64,000 nucleotides of DNA, taken from assembly GCA_902805475.1 (NCBI GenBank), contig CADCSX010000008.1, positions 1,364,001 through 1,428,000 on the forward strand. Reading direction: 5' to 3'. The first letter of the stretch is position 1, and each line of letters opens with the position of its first letter. The DNA is from Entonaema liquescens. Taxonomy: Eukaryota > Ascomycota > Sordariomycetes > Xylariales > Xylariaceae. The translations under genes were made by a program, and so were the position numbers. The notes beneath the pieces are model-generated. The model was not told the DNA's origin. It did not search any database and saw nothing but the letters and a program-made list of their open reading frames with translations. Positions 11,516 to 22,349 of this stretch are shown here, in pieces.

Positions 11516-13113
11516 TGTGACTTATTTGGCATATTTCATAACAAACTCGTTCGATTCATTCTAAATCTTTTAATTGAGATTTAAAGATCCCGTCGGGCCA
11601 ACCATATTTAAACTAGTGACGTGGCCCAAGACCTTGCAGGCCGATTTTTTGATCGCCACCAAGCACTGCCACCGTATTCTTGGCTCAAACAGATCGAATC
11701 TACTTGAGCTAATATTTTCGCGAAAAAGACGGTCTTTAGAGTGTTGATAATCCAGTATTCTGATCTAGTAAAACTGAAGCATTTTGAAAATTAAAAAGGT
11801 ACAAGCAATATTCCTCCTCCACTGTCGTTATTTATATACATCGAGCGAAGTCTCACAAGGCCTCGGGGAATGGTTTGGATGATCTAAATACATATGTCTC
11901 TTCTGAACTATACATGCATATAAATAGAAAGAGATTTATGTTCAGCGTATAAAAGGCCAATGGTTAAGCTGATTACGTAGGTAGGTATCCAACTAGGTAA
12001 CTTCTTTCGGGATATATCTTTGCTAGATTAATCCCCTACCTAGGTTAGGTAGTTACCTAAGGCATATGCATGATTTCGACAATGAACTCCAATGAGTTAT
12101 ATACACCTATATACTCGCATAAAATCCGTGTTCATAGTTTATATATCGGCTTATAGAAGTTGCATCAATTTTTAGCTTAAACAGACCTCGGCTTTAATCT
12201 ACTATTACCTACTAAATAGGTAGTTATCGATTCGTAACAAGAAAATCCCGTAAGTCTATTTGGTGTAAGTACATCTTTATAAAATTGAACATGACAGTCT
12301 CAGAATGATGTCGTCCCGTTGATTCTTATAAGAGATTATAGAGCACTGCATCCAAGTTGGTTGGTCATGCTTACATTATTGGGAGCTATACCTATCACTC
12401 GTTGTGACATCTACAACGCTATGCGCCATGTTCACACTCGAAATCTAGGCAAGTTACATTGCGATGTAGGAATTAAGCCTATATCAGCATCGCGCTTATC
12501 ACTCGGGTGAGGGCCAATTAAAAAAAACAATAGGACTTCGTAGCATCATTGTTACTGGATGGAACAGCTCCTCCGTTTTTTCCTTGGCTTCACTCCCTAC
12601 GATTAATGAATCGTTTTAGTCTAATAGCATTCATCAATAAGCCCTATAAAGTCAAGATTACAAGACACTAATTAAACAAAATCTCACCTTTTGTCATGGC
12701 CAAGGTATAAATGTAAGTTTCGTTTGCTTCAACTTACCCAAACTTAGAATCTCTTCAGGGGGGATCTGCAGGACTTTTTGTTGTTTTTTTGCTGCCCAAG
12801 CACGGACTCCTGGGGTTTCTAGAGCCAATACATTTCAGTAAACCCAAAGCATGGCTTATTAACCAAGCCACACTTCTTTTCAGCTCGCATAGGATTGCTC
12901 CAGTGGCGCAGCACGTTGCGCCTTGGGATCTTAGACTTGATCGGTATCGCAGAGCACAGCCGCAATTAGGGGGTGATCATCCCGTCAACCATCAATTGTA
13001 CATAAAGGCTTAATCAACCCGATGACGTGAATACTAGAAAGATCCATGCTCATCGCATGATAGCAATTGACTGTCGTAAAATTATACCAATACACCAATA
13101 TTTACGAAAATCT
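11516..13113. other. Divergent intergenic region
   Basis: About 1.6 kb upstream of both the 263-aa protein gene and the Zn2Cys6 gene. Between 11,970 and 12,230 it is rich in short CCTAGGTAGG-like words (ACCTAGGTTAGG, TAGGTAGTTACCTAAGG, TACCTACT), seen elsewhere in the window's intergenic DNA. No supported gene. Confidence 0.45.
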
Positions 13114-14445
13114 ATGGTCATGCAAAAGCGAAGATCGCACAAGAAATCGCGTAACGGCTGCCAGAACTGCAAAAAGTGGCACACAAAATGCGACGAACAA
13201 GGTCCGCCTTGTAATAACTGCGTACTCCGAAAGGCCACTTGTGTCTACAATCGACCCAATGCCGAAGCTTCTAGAGATGGAAGCTCTTTAACTATGCGTC
13301 CCAAATTTGGGGCCATAGCAAGATATTCCGCTGGTGTTGAACGACCACGCGGTGACCTAGGGACAATATGTGCGGCTTATGGAGGACCAACTAGACTCCT
13401 AGAGCTTGAATTGATGAATCAATGGTCAACACATACATACAAGTCATTTTGTGGCACCCAGGAGGATGTGGATTACTTACAAACCGTCTTACCACGTGCA
13501 GCCCTCCGGTACGACTTCATGCTGAACTGCATGTTTGCCATATCGTCTTTGCAAATAGCAAGGACAGTCAGCGAAACCCACTCCAGAAAGTACGTCAACG
13601 CGGCACTCGAATTCTACAACCAGGGCAGCACCTCATTTCGATCTCAACTGGGGAGCATGAATGCCGACAACTGTCACATCCTATATATGTTCTCTGCTAT
13701 AGCGGTTGCCGTCCATCTTTCGATACCTCAGCAATTTCCTAGTTTGCTCGATCTGGCAGGGGTGGCTTTCGACCTAGTCAATGGCAGTACTAGCGTTGCG
13801 ATGCTGGGAATGCCATGGCTTCTTAATAGCCCATTCCCACTACGCGCTATGCTGAGTCGCATGGGCGCATCAAAAGATTTAATAGATCCAGATGTTAGAG
13901 CTGCCCTAGACAGATTACATTCTCTCAACGAGCAGCAACACGCGGGTACACCCAAGCCAATAGAAAGCATCAACGATACGGGAACTATCATCATAGTGCA
14001 CGACTACGAGCTGTACCAAACAGTAATCCAAGGCTTAGAGATGGCCTATGCAGAGGAAGCGGCAGGAGTTTTGGAGGGGTTCGGCTCCGGATTTCCTGGA
14101 ATAGCGGGGAAGAAGTTCGCGTCACTTGTCGGCAGACGCGATCCCTTCGCATTGCTCATTGTCCTCCACTGGACCATATTACTGAACGAAATCAATGTCA
14201 GATTCTGGTGGGTGCAGTCTTTAGCGTTGCCATTGGGCCAAGAGATCGCGGACTTTTTAAGGACTTCGCATCCTAGTTTGGCCTTAGAATGGGCCGACGC
14301 TATGTCGTGGGCTTTGGGTCGACTTGGCTTGCTAACATCTCGATCACGAGAGTTATCATACATCCATGAGTCGGACGAATTGGAACAGACAGCAAGGGCT
14401 TCGTCTCAGCCGATAATGCAATCTAGCAGAATCTGTTTTAAATAG
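13114..14445 (+). CDS. Zn2Cys6 fungal transcription factor
   Basis: Nuclear regulator of the Zn(II)2Cys6 class with a UPC2-like cluster near the N-terminus. From the ATG at 13114 (MVMQKRRSHKK) it has 443 aa in one exon. A second ATG lies at 13120, and the frame stays open upstream to about 13027, so a longer N-terminus or an upstream exon cannot be excluded. The cluster reads RNGCQNCKKWHTKCDEQGPP, then C..C and a further Cys before VYNRP. It is followed by a short linker and a helical regulatory domain (LELELMNQWSTHTY, ALRYDFMLNCMFAISSLQIA) typical of this type. It lies tail-to-tail with the MFS exporter 280 bp away, a common regulator/efflux arrangement. Target genes unknown. Confidence 0.87.
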   Translation: MVMQKRRSHKKSRNGCQNCKKWHTKCDEQGPPCNNCVLRKATCVYNRPNAEASRDGSSLTMRPKFGAIARYSAGVERPRGDLGTICAAYGGPTRLLELELMNQWSTHTYKSFCGTQEDVDYLQTVLPRAALRYDFMLNCMFAISSLQIARTVSETHSRKYVNAALEFYNQGSTSFRSQLGSMNADNCHILYMFSAIAVAVHLSIPQQFPSLLDLAGVAFDLVNGSTSVAMLGMPWLLNSPFPLRAMLSRMGASKDLIDPDVRAALDRLHSLNEQQHAGTPKPIESINDTGTIIIVHDYELYQTVIQGLEMAYAEEAAGVLEGFGSGFPGIAGKKFASLVGRRDPFALLIVLHWTILLNEINVRFWWVQSLALPLGQEIADFLRTSHPSLALEWADAMSWALGRLGLLTSRSRELSYIHESDELEQTARASSQPIMQSSRICFK

Positions 14446-14725
14446 AAAGTGCCCTGGTGGCTTAAAAAAACAACGAAATACTAACTACTATAAACTCTCC
14501 CCTATTCATTTCAACACAGGTCATATCCTTCACTGCTTAACCCCTCCAGTAATATCAGCCAGTCTATGTATTTCGCGTGCCATTCCATCCTGATGTCCTT
14601 ACCTCGTCCTTCTTCTAATCATGAAAGTCTCTTTTTACCTTAGGTATAAGAGCGATAAGTTCCCGAGTAATATGACATATACTGTAGGTTAAATACACTC
14701 AAAGCTAAAAGGCGTTACTCCTATT

Positions 14726-16825
14726 CTATGCCTTTGAGACTTCCTTCTTATTCCTAATATCCTTCCACCCGATTCCCCACGAGAAGACGAAACAAGCCGC
14801 ACCCATTCCAGCGGTCATGTAAAAGATACGGTCAACGCTTTTTGAGTATGCCACTAGCACACTGGCTATTTCTCCCGGGCTGATTATGGTGCGGAAGCCG
14901 GTAGCCCCGGCATTGATAATAGTTTCAGGGTCGACGGAAGGTGCATACTCAGGAATCAGCGTCTTCAAACTATTGGAGAATATTGTCTCGGCAAAACTGA
15001 GGAATAGAGCCCCGCCGAAATTCTGGGAGAACATGAGAAGCGCCATGGCAACGGAAATTTGAGCGGGAGGGAGTGTATTCTGGACAGCGAGAATCGGCTA
15101 CAATGATGAGTTGAGAGTCAGACCATTTAAAAACACATATTAGGGGGTGGGATAAAGGAGCTTTACCATTTGCATTCCTAAGCCACGACCAACTCCGTGG
15201 ATGATTTGATAGCCTATCCATGTTCCTGTTGATGTCGTCGGGGATAGGGTAGATAAGATACCGTTAGCAATTGTCACCATGACCGCTCCAATAACGGCAA
15301 ATGGTAGGTAGTAACCAACCCTTCCCACTATTATATATGTTAGTCATGGAAACGCTCTACCTAGCTGCCATTCTACTTACCCAGCCAACCAGATAGGACG
15401 GAAGTGAAGAGCTGGCCCAGGATACTTGGAAGGAGATACACGCCACTTAATAGGGGTGTTGCTCCTTTGACGCCTTGGAAATATACCGGCAGGTAATAAG
15501 ACAAACAGAAAAGTTGGGACATGAGAAGTCCATACGACAAGCTACTCGCCCACACAGTCCGTTTTCGAATCATTGAGAATGGAATCATCGCTTCGTCTCC
15601 TTTACAATATTCCCAGGCCAGAAATACGATAAACGTCACGCCAGAACCGCAGAAGAGTCCAATAATTCGAGAACTATTCCATGCAAACTGGAATCCGCCG
15701 TATTGCAGAGCAAGGAGCAATTCAATGGCTGAGGGCGCGAAGAGGGCAAAACCAAGGAGGTCGAGTTTCGAATGAAGCGTACGGAGAACCGACAAGGCTT
15801 TCGGCTTGGACATTTGTTCGGGTATGTAGACGAAAGCTAACATGATCGCAACGAGACCACCGACTGGGAGGTTAATATAGAAGCCTGGCGTTACTAATTA
15901 GTATGGTGGATAGGACTACAGAAGCTTGGTGACTTACACCATCTCCACGTGGTGTATTGTGTTAGTGCTCCGCCGATTAGAGGCCCCATTACCAGACCAA
16001 GATTTGATACTAGTTAAAGTAATAGTGAGTATTTGGTTCCCGGAGCAAGCCTCTGGTTTAGACTTACCACCAATAACAAGCCCCATCAAAGCTGTTCCGA
16101 TCATTAGTCTATCGCAGACTCTCAATTCTCCCAAAGGTCAGGTAGGTACTTACTTGGTCTCTTTGCCATAGGGACGCCACCCGCGAGGATAGTGAAAGCT
16201 CCGTTCATAATACCCGAGGATCCCGCTCCAGCGATTGCCCTCCCAACAATGAACATCTTGGAGGAGTTTGCGACACCACAGAGTAAAGATCCCAGTTCGA
16301 AGATGCCGAAGAACGTCATAAACGTCCACTGCATGTAGGTAACATGAGTAACATAATCAAGCGTGTGGTCGGGCTATGGTTACTCACTTTTGAGTTGAAG
16401 TTCATGAAAATCTTCCCGGTTAGTAGTTGGAGAGCCGCACTGGATGCATGTCAGTGGAATATTTAGTATAGGAACAAGGGGCCATACCTTCCAAGCTGAT
16501 ACGCTCCTCCATACCAGCCAATATCAGCAAGAGAATGGAATTCACTTGTGATCTGAGGAATCGCCTATAATGCTTCAGTTTCTAGGGTAGACTAACCATG
16601 TGAATTATTACCTACCGTAGCTACTATAGATGTATCCAGCATGATGAGAAGGCAGACGAGGGTGATAGCGACCGTAATGCTAAGAAGTTTGAAGCCAGTT
16701 AACCATTGTTCCTCTTGAGTGTTGACCGGCCTAATTGGTTCTTTGGGAGGTGTATCAAATTCTTCCTCAGGTGGAGGGGGCGTGTTCTCCCGCTTGTCTA
16801 GCTCTGAAGTTGTCATCGACGCCAT
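14726..16825 (-). CDS. MFS drug:H+ antiporter (14-TMS, DHA2/DHA14-like exporter)
   Basis: Plasma-membrane efflux transporter of the toxin/drug exporter type found in fungal metabolite clusters. Nine exons: 16825-16616, 16564-16488, 16439-16388, 16328-16154, 16118-16068, 16009-15938, 15884-15381, 15327-15167, 15097-14726. They sum to 1674 nt, 557 aa, with every junction in phase. A cytosolic proline-rich N-terminus (ENTPPPPEEEF) precedes TM1 (LLSITVAITLVCLLIMLDTS). Family motifs are visible: D-T-S-I-V-A-T-A-I-P-Q-I after TM1, GRAIAGAGSSGI, the antiporter motif C (GLVMGPLIGGALTQYTTWRW) and CFYINLPVGG. The C-terminal half carries further hydrophobic segments (LLLALQYGG, GYYLPFAVIGAVMVTIANG). It ends with a basic tail. 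It lies between two Zn2Cys6 regulators; probably self-protection or product export, substrate unknown. Confidence 0.93.
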
Positions 16826-17442
16826 TGTGCTAAAGGATAGGGGGGTAAGAGAAGAATCACAATGCAGGCAGCTGTCATCCTTTCTGAATAGACTTCAATT
16901 AAACCCGTCCGAGGCGTTTTATAACAGCGCAGGAGCCCATTTTGTATTAGTATTGTAGAAATTTCGCGAAATGTGATGATCGCGACTGGTAAGAGGGCAT
17001 AAAGGGGTTCCCCGGATTTCAGCGACAGAATATCCAAACCCGAAAATCGAAATCCGACGCACCAATCATCTGCGTCAGTCTCAACCACTTCTTTCTACGC
17101 TCCACGCTTAGATCATCCAAAATAGCTGAACGAAAATATCTGCCCCGTGGGCTGGACTTTCATTTAGCACATCTCCTGGTGCAGACGGACTTTCAATCGT
17201 TCCGCTTATACTACCGCATTGCCAAAGTTGCCCCGAGATTCGTAATTCATGACTACGAGTCAGGAGCTAGCCTACGACTTACCTACTACTGCATTACATG
17301 TACTCTCTGAAAGCTAGTAGAGGATAATCCACAAGTTTCCCCTATACAGTGAACACGCAAGCGGTAGCCGGAAGTACTAGATCATTTACACGCTAATAAT
17401 GCTCATCCCCGTTCTATAATACATAGATACATTATAGCGGTG
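16826..17442. other. Intergenic, promoter of the MFS gene
   Basis: About 600 bp between the MFS start codon and the stop codon of the upstream regulator on the same strand. No gene seen. Confidence 0.4.
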
Positions 17443-19433
17443 CTAGCTCGGAGGAATATAAAAATCCATAAGCCAGTCGTTATCCAGGAAGTCCATCCCA
17501 AGAAAGTCTGAGAACGGGATCTCATCGAAATTCTGCGGCGGAGTGGTAATAGGGAGCTCAGGTTCGTTTGGGCGTAATTCTGCTTCCCACCCAGGTCGCA
17601 AAGCTCGGAACATCTGTGCGGCGCGAAAAAATATGTTCCTTTCTGGAACACCGCTACTATCTAAACCAGCAAGAACTTCCACCTGCTCTAGGTTGCTAAT
17701 AACGCGATCTAAAGTAAGAATAGGGTACATAATTCCAGTACTGTTTCCGCCATGTGCTGGACCACCCATTGTCTTTAGTCGGTAAAGCGTGACTAGACAA
17801 CGTAGTAGCTGCGAAAATATCGAAGACGGAAATCCAATATATTTATCTGGGGTTATTGTAAAGAAAATATCAAACCAGGATTTTATTGATGCAAGGCTCG
17901 CATTGACAGTTTCTTGTTGGGATGTTAAGGGCTTGCCGTGGAGAAATGGTGAAAGAGTAGTCTCTAGCTCTGCGCTATATAAATGTAAAAGCAATACCTC
18001 TGCCATACTATGAGTGACAAGTCCTAAGCTAGTTGCTGTGGTGCCTTACCGTGGTTTTGATGACTTCGTAAGATACTATTTTTGACATCTTGCAACTGGG
18101 AGTAGAAATTTTCAAGATATGTAGAGATAGGCCGTGTTGCTACACCATACGCAGATTTCTGGTTCGTTCTTTCGATTATTAGTTGTAGTTGTAGCTGTTT
18201 AACAAGGATCGCATCGTTCGGGCATTCTTTTTCCTCAATTAGCTTTAGGATGCAGTCATCCATATGCGGTGTCCAGCGTAATGCGTCAATCTTCTGCAAA
18301 AATGAAGATACGCTGTACTTAGATGGTAAGTTTAGAGTCTAGGAGGACTAAACAGTGAGCTTACATAGACGTAGCTAGGAAGCAGCTGACCACAGCCCGG
18401 CGCTCCTCCATGGTCCGTTGTGTAGTAGGTCTTGTATATTTCCTATTTCCACATAGAGTTAACTCGGGATCCTTAGAAGCTGGCTTCGTGAGTCCTAAGT
18501 CGAATACTAAGGACACTGCGAGCTGAGAAAAGAGTGTCAGAAAAGGTTCGCGCGAAACTTGGTAATTGCCCCTGGAAAGTATTAGCATGGATTCCCTTGA
18601 TTCTAGCTAGTAATGGAATTAGGTATATACCATCCAATGAATGCCAGGAGACCTAGTAAGAGGTCCATACTCTTTGTAGATTTAATTATCATCTCTTGTG
18701 CTACCATTTGCCGTATTTTCCTACCCAAAATCTGCTGCTGTAAGGTCGACTTAGAACCTATTGCCATTATACAAAGCCATAGGAATGGCCGCTCTAGCCG
18801 TAGCTGATGAGCAGCCATGCTGGATGTGATATTGAAAAACGGAAAATATTTCAGCTTGAAAGTTTTGAAATTGGAAAGGTATTCTTCTGCCTCAGCTAAT
18901 GAGGGTTCATATGACGAAGCCATATAATCGGAACCTGTAGCATGGTCCTGTATGTCGTGAATATTGCCATCAGAACCAGTGGAAGGTGAGTCTCTACCAC
19001 CAAGTGAATGATAGAGGTGAGTATTAAGTTCCGTCTGGGTATTGCCGTTAAGCGGAGGGGTGCCCATAGAAGCCGGGGGCTGAGAAGATGCAACGACTGA
19101 ACCACCCGACGCACTGGTTTTAATAAGTGATATTAATCCGTCCAGCTTTTCCTCAAGCCGTGCCGTCTTCTTCGTTTTTGCACGACGGGCTGTTTGAGGC
19201 CGCGTCGCCGGACCGACTCTCCCGGGCGACATTCTCTATTTAGTCGATGACATCTGGCTGCATTAGGTCTTTTAGGGACTCATATAAGGGAGAAAGGTAT
19301 AGATATCTCCCTACCTTTCACAAGGACCTCCAACTGGACGAATAATACATTTGCATTTAGACTGCGCGCAACTTGCGCAAGCCTGACCGTATGGTGCCGG
19401 CGTACCGGAAGGGGTTGATGGGTTCTGATCCAT
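17443..19433 (-). pseudogene. Zn2Cys6 transcription factor with a one-base frameshift after the zinc cluster
   Basis: Fungal-specific transcription factor of five exons: 19433-19315, 19253-18631, 18571-18365, 18312-18050, 17999-17443. The first exon is too short to stand out. It supplies the cluster start (CASCAQSKCKC..., spacing CX2CX6CX8CX2CX6C), completed in exon 2 by CHRLNREC. Right after it the frame fails. The protein homologous to the usual TARLEEKLDGL linker and the rest is in another frame, and the frames meet if one base is missing from the A5 run (plus-strand T-run 19175-19179). Exons sum to 1769 nt, one short of a multiple of three (589 aa if restored). Later motifs: YLSNFKTFKLKYFPFFNI, CFLATSIVSSFLQKIDALRW, EVLLLHLYSAELE, and an acidic C-terminus. 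All other junctions are open, so the lesion is recent or a sequencing error. Confidence 0.85.
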
Positions 19434-19599
19434 ATTGGGCCATCGGGATATTATTGAGGGGTACGATGCGTTAACCAACTGTGCTTTAGATTACCCGAGT
19501 AGATAAATATAGACACGCAACACTAGGGGAGAGCGACGCGGCTCATTCGATATTGATGAATAATCCATTGACGTTTGATCTAAAGTGCCATGCTCGAAC

Positions 19600-20380
19600 T
19601 TTGAAAAAAACATTATTTTAATTTTTTTAAATGCAAAATTCGTTATTTTAATAAATTTAAATAATATAATTTATTATATTAAATTTTTTAAATTAATTAT
19701 TAATAAAATTATATAAATAAAAATATAATTTAAAATATAATATTATTTAAAAATAATATTAATTTAGTAATAAAAAACGTATTAAATCGGTAATAATTAC
19801 ATTATTTTATATAAAAGCGTTACACCCGCGAAAATCGCACAAGTATTACATGTATTTCCATATAAATTTACTAGTGCGCGACCGTATTTCCCATGCTTAC
19901 CCCGTTAAATTTTTTATTTATTAAATTATTTTATTTAATTTACCGAATTAATTATTTAATTAATTAATTAATTAATTAATTAATTAAATAAACGTTATAT
20001 TTATTATTTATTTCGTTTTAAAATACGCGTATATAATTATATAAAATATTATAAAATTAATAAATAATTTTAAAAAATTAAAATTTTATAAAAATATTAT
20101 TAAATAAACGGTAAAAAATTTAATTAATAAAAAAATATATATAATAAAAAACTACGAAAAATAAAATTTATTAAAAATTATAAATAAATATTAATAAATT
20201 TATATACGTAAAAAAATATTTATTAATATAAAATTATTATAATTATTATTAATTTAATACGTTTTTTATTATTAAATTAATATTATTTTTATTTAATAAT
20301 TAATAATTAATTTTTTTTTAATTTTTAATTAATTTAAAAAATATAATATAAAAATAATATTTTAATTTAAATATTAAATA
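19600..20380. repeat. RIP-mutated AT-rich repeat with inverted arms, older relative of the adjacent TIR element
   Basis: Nearly pure A/T block. Its left (about 19,690-19,800) and right (about 20,200-20,340) parts are inverted copies, for example AATAATATTAATTTAGTAAT followed by AAAAAACGTATTAAAT on the left against the reverse complement around 20,250-20,290. A GC-richer core at 19,815-19,910 (ACACCCGCGAAAATCGCACA, later GTGCGCGACCGTATTTCC) is about 85% identical, in inverted orientation, to 20,820-20,905 in the neighbouring element. The differences are mostly C to T in the AT-rich copy. (TTAA)n runs occur at about 19,950-19,985. No coding capacity. Confidence 0.75.
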
Positions 20381-20961
20381 AGAGCAACACTAGTTCGGCA
20401 GTGGGGGCGTACTAAGTCGGCAGTAGCCACAATGGCTTTATACCAACAAGTACCTCCCCGCGCATACAAATTTACCAGTGTTCATTTGTAACTTTTGGCA
20501 AATCTTATCTTTCGTGGCTTTTTACCATGCACGCCCTCCTATTGGTCAAATCCCTCACCGCCTACCTGGCAATATTCTCATAAGGCCTCAACCCCTTGAA
20601 ATCGTCAATTCAATTAAAAACGATACGGTCGCAGACGCGCATTTCAAGGCAAATACGAGATCTTTTCTAATCGGGTAATTTATCAATTAATCGATTGATT
20701 GACTGACTGACTGACTGACTGACTGACTGACTGACTAGTTGGAATCGATAAGGTAATTGAGGTTGGTGGTAGATTGAGAGATTCGAGGTTTAGCGGGGTG
20801 GTTTAGCGGGGTGGGCATTGGAAGTACGGTCGCGCATTAGTAAATTTGTAAGGAGATACATGTAGTACTTGTGCGATTTTCGCGGGTGTGGCGCTCCCAT
20901 ACAAAACTGTGTGGCTACTGCCGAGCTAGTACGCCCCCCACTGCCGAACTAGTGTTGCTCT
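20381..20961. mobile_element. MITE-like element with ~50-bp terminal inverted repeats
   Basis: Non-autonomous DNA-transposon-like element of 581 bp. Left end AGAGCAACACTAGTTCGGCA, right end its inverse (TGCCGAACTAGTGTTGCTCT). Near-perfect inverted identity extends about 50 bp, to GGCAGTAGCCAC, with only a few mismatches. Both sides carry TAAATA immediately outside the ends (20375-20380 and 20962-20967), consistent with a target-site duplication; because the flank is AT-rich a TA duplication (Tc1/mariner type) is equally possible. The interior has no transposase and contains a (GACT)n run. The low transition load compared with the neighbouring AT block suggests a younger insertion into a RIP-mutated relative. 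Confidence 0.85.
20698..20737. repeat. (GACT)n microsatellite
   Basis: About nine tandem GACT units, preceded by GATT units, inside the TIR element. Likely length-polymorphic. Confidence 0.9.
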
Positions 20962-21147
20962 TAAATAAATATATATATTATTTACGATTTTATTAATTTT
21001 TTCCCATGTTCGGTACGAATTAATTATATTTTCCGATTAAAGTAAAATTATTATCTTTCACTTACACATCACTTATTTTTACCTCCTATATTACTTGTTA
21101 AAATAGTTATCGTTTCATTATCGATAAAACACTAGGATGAGTTTATT

Positions 21148-22349
21148 ATGTCAGGTCTTGAACCGAACCAACCGCGCGATGCTTCGAGCACTTCTGGCCC
21201 CCCGCGTGCCTCTTCAGGCTCTACGCCAAATATCCTAATAGCACCTTCTATCGAACCTTCTTTCCCCAAGGTAATGCTACCCTTTTGCAAGCGAAAGCAA
21301 ATGACGTATAATATCGATGACCGTCTGACGGATTATGTCTCCGTCTATCACCTATATTATCCTCTTAAAACCGCTAATTACCCTATGTTACGATTCCTAA
21401 CGACTGATTGTGGTGCTCAATACTTGATGGTATATTATGGTTGTTGCATTGTGGCGAATAATCGCACAAAAGAAGACGAAGGCAGAGATATCACCAACTT
21501 TGCGGGTCCATTCCTATCTACAAAACCCACCGTTGACGGCCGCATTAAGGTACCCGAAAACGATATCATCCCTGCCGGCAAATACTTCTTCATCATCCCC
21601 GATTCCGCAACTCCGTCTGAATCCTCTCGTGGCGAGCATTACCCTGTTACTCCAACTTTCGATGATTGGCAGCCGCCTGATAAGATACCGCGCCCTTGGA
21701 TGGATGTAGAGGTGCCCTTGGACAAAACTATCGCCAAACCAGGTGACGTCCGGAAATCCGAGCCGTGCTTCATCTCGGGCGCTTATAACGGGGTTGAACA
21801 AGCTCACATTATGCCACTGTCGGAAGAGAGATGGATCTTGCAGAATGAAATTGGTAACAAATATCCCAAACCCGAAAAGAAGGTAGTTCATGATTGGAGA
21901 AACAAGATCCCTCTCCGAAAAGATCTCCACTTCCTATGGGATCACGGCTACTTGACATTCTTCCCAAAGTCTCTCACGTGTACCTCCCCGAAGAAATATG
22001 TGCTAGCAATACATGTTAGCCGCAAAACCGCAAACGCCATACCGACGACGACGATGTAGAAGAAAAATGCGATGAACTCGATGTCAAAGACATCTGCAAG
22101 CATAGGAGCGGCACGTCGCACCTCTATTCGCCACGATTCCGCACCGAATCAACGAACAATCCGAAAAGGCAGCGAACCGATGAGGGGGGAGATGAAGAAT
22201 ACCTATCATCTACCGAGTCTCAAGACAAATACCTATCTCCGTCCGAATCCTCCTCATCTAGCATGTATGATTACGATTGGGCTACCGATGAAGATGTCGA
22301 AAATGATGACGCGGAAAGTGATGAGATGCTGATGGTATCTCGCAACTAA
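21148..22349 (+). pseudogene. HNH-endonuclease-domain protein, C-terminal part in a shifted frame
   Basis: Fungal HNH_2-type nuclease-domain protein, a large and mostly uncharacterised family. Residues about 225-285 of the first frame hold the domain: AHIMPLSEERW (first His), then N in WRNKIPLRKDLHFLWD with DLH as the closing element. The first frame stops at 22057-22059. The next 320 bases, in the frame of 22029 and ending at a TAA at 22347-22349, look coding. They hold an acidic run (DDDDVEE), KCDELDVKDICKHRSG, SPRFRTES, KRQRTDEG and serine/acid-rich YLSSTESQ and SESSSSSMYDYDW, the usual tail of this family. One missing base near 22,010-22,030 would join the two; I found no satisfactory intron. 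The gene sits 190 bp from the TIR element. Confidence 0.72.

Noticed and set aside
19175..19179. Programmed -1 ribosomal frameshifting in the third regulator
   Set aside because: The run CAAAAAC is one A short of the A-AAA-AAC slippery heptamer and I see no downstream pseudoknot; a deletion or sequence error is simpler.
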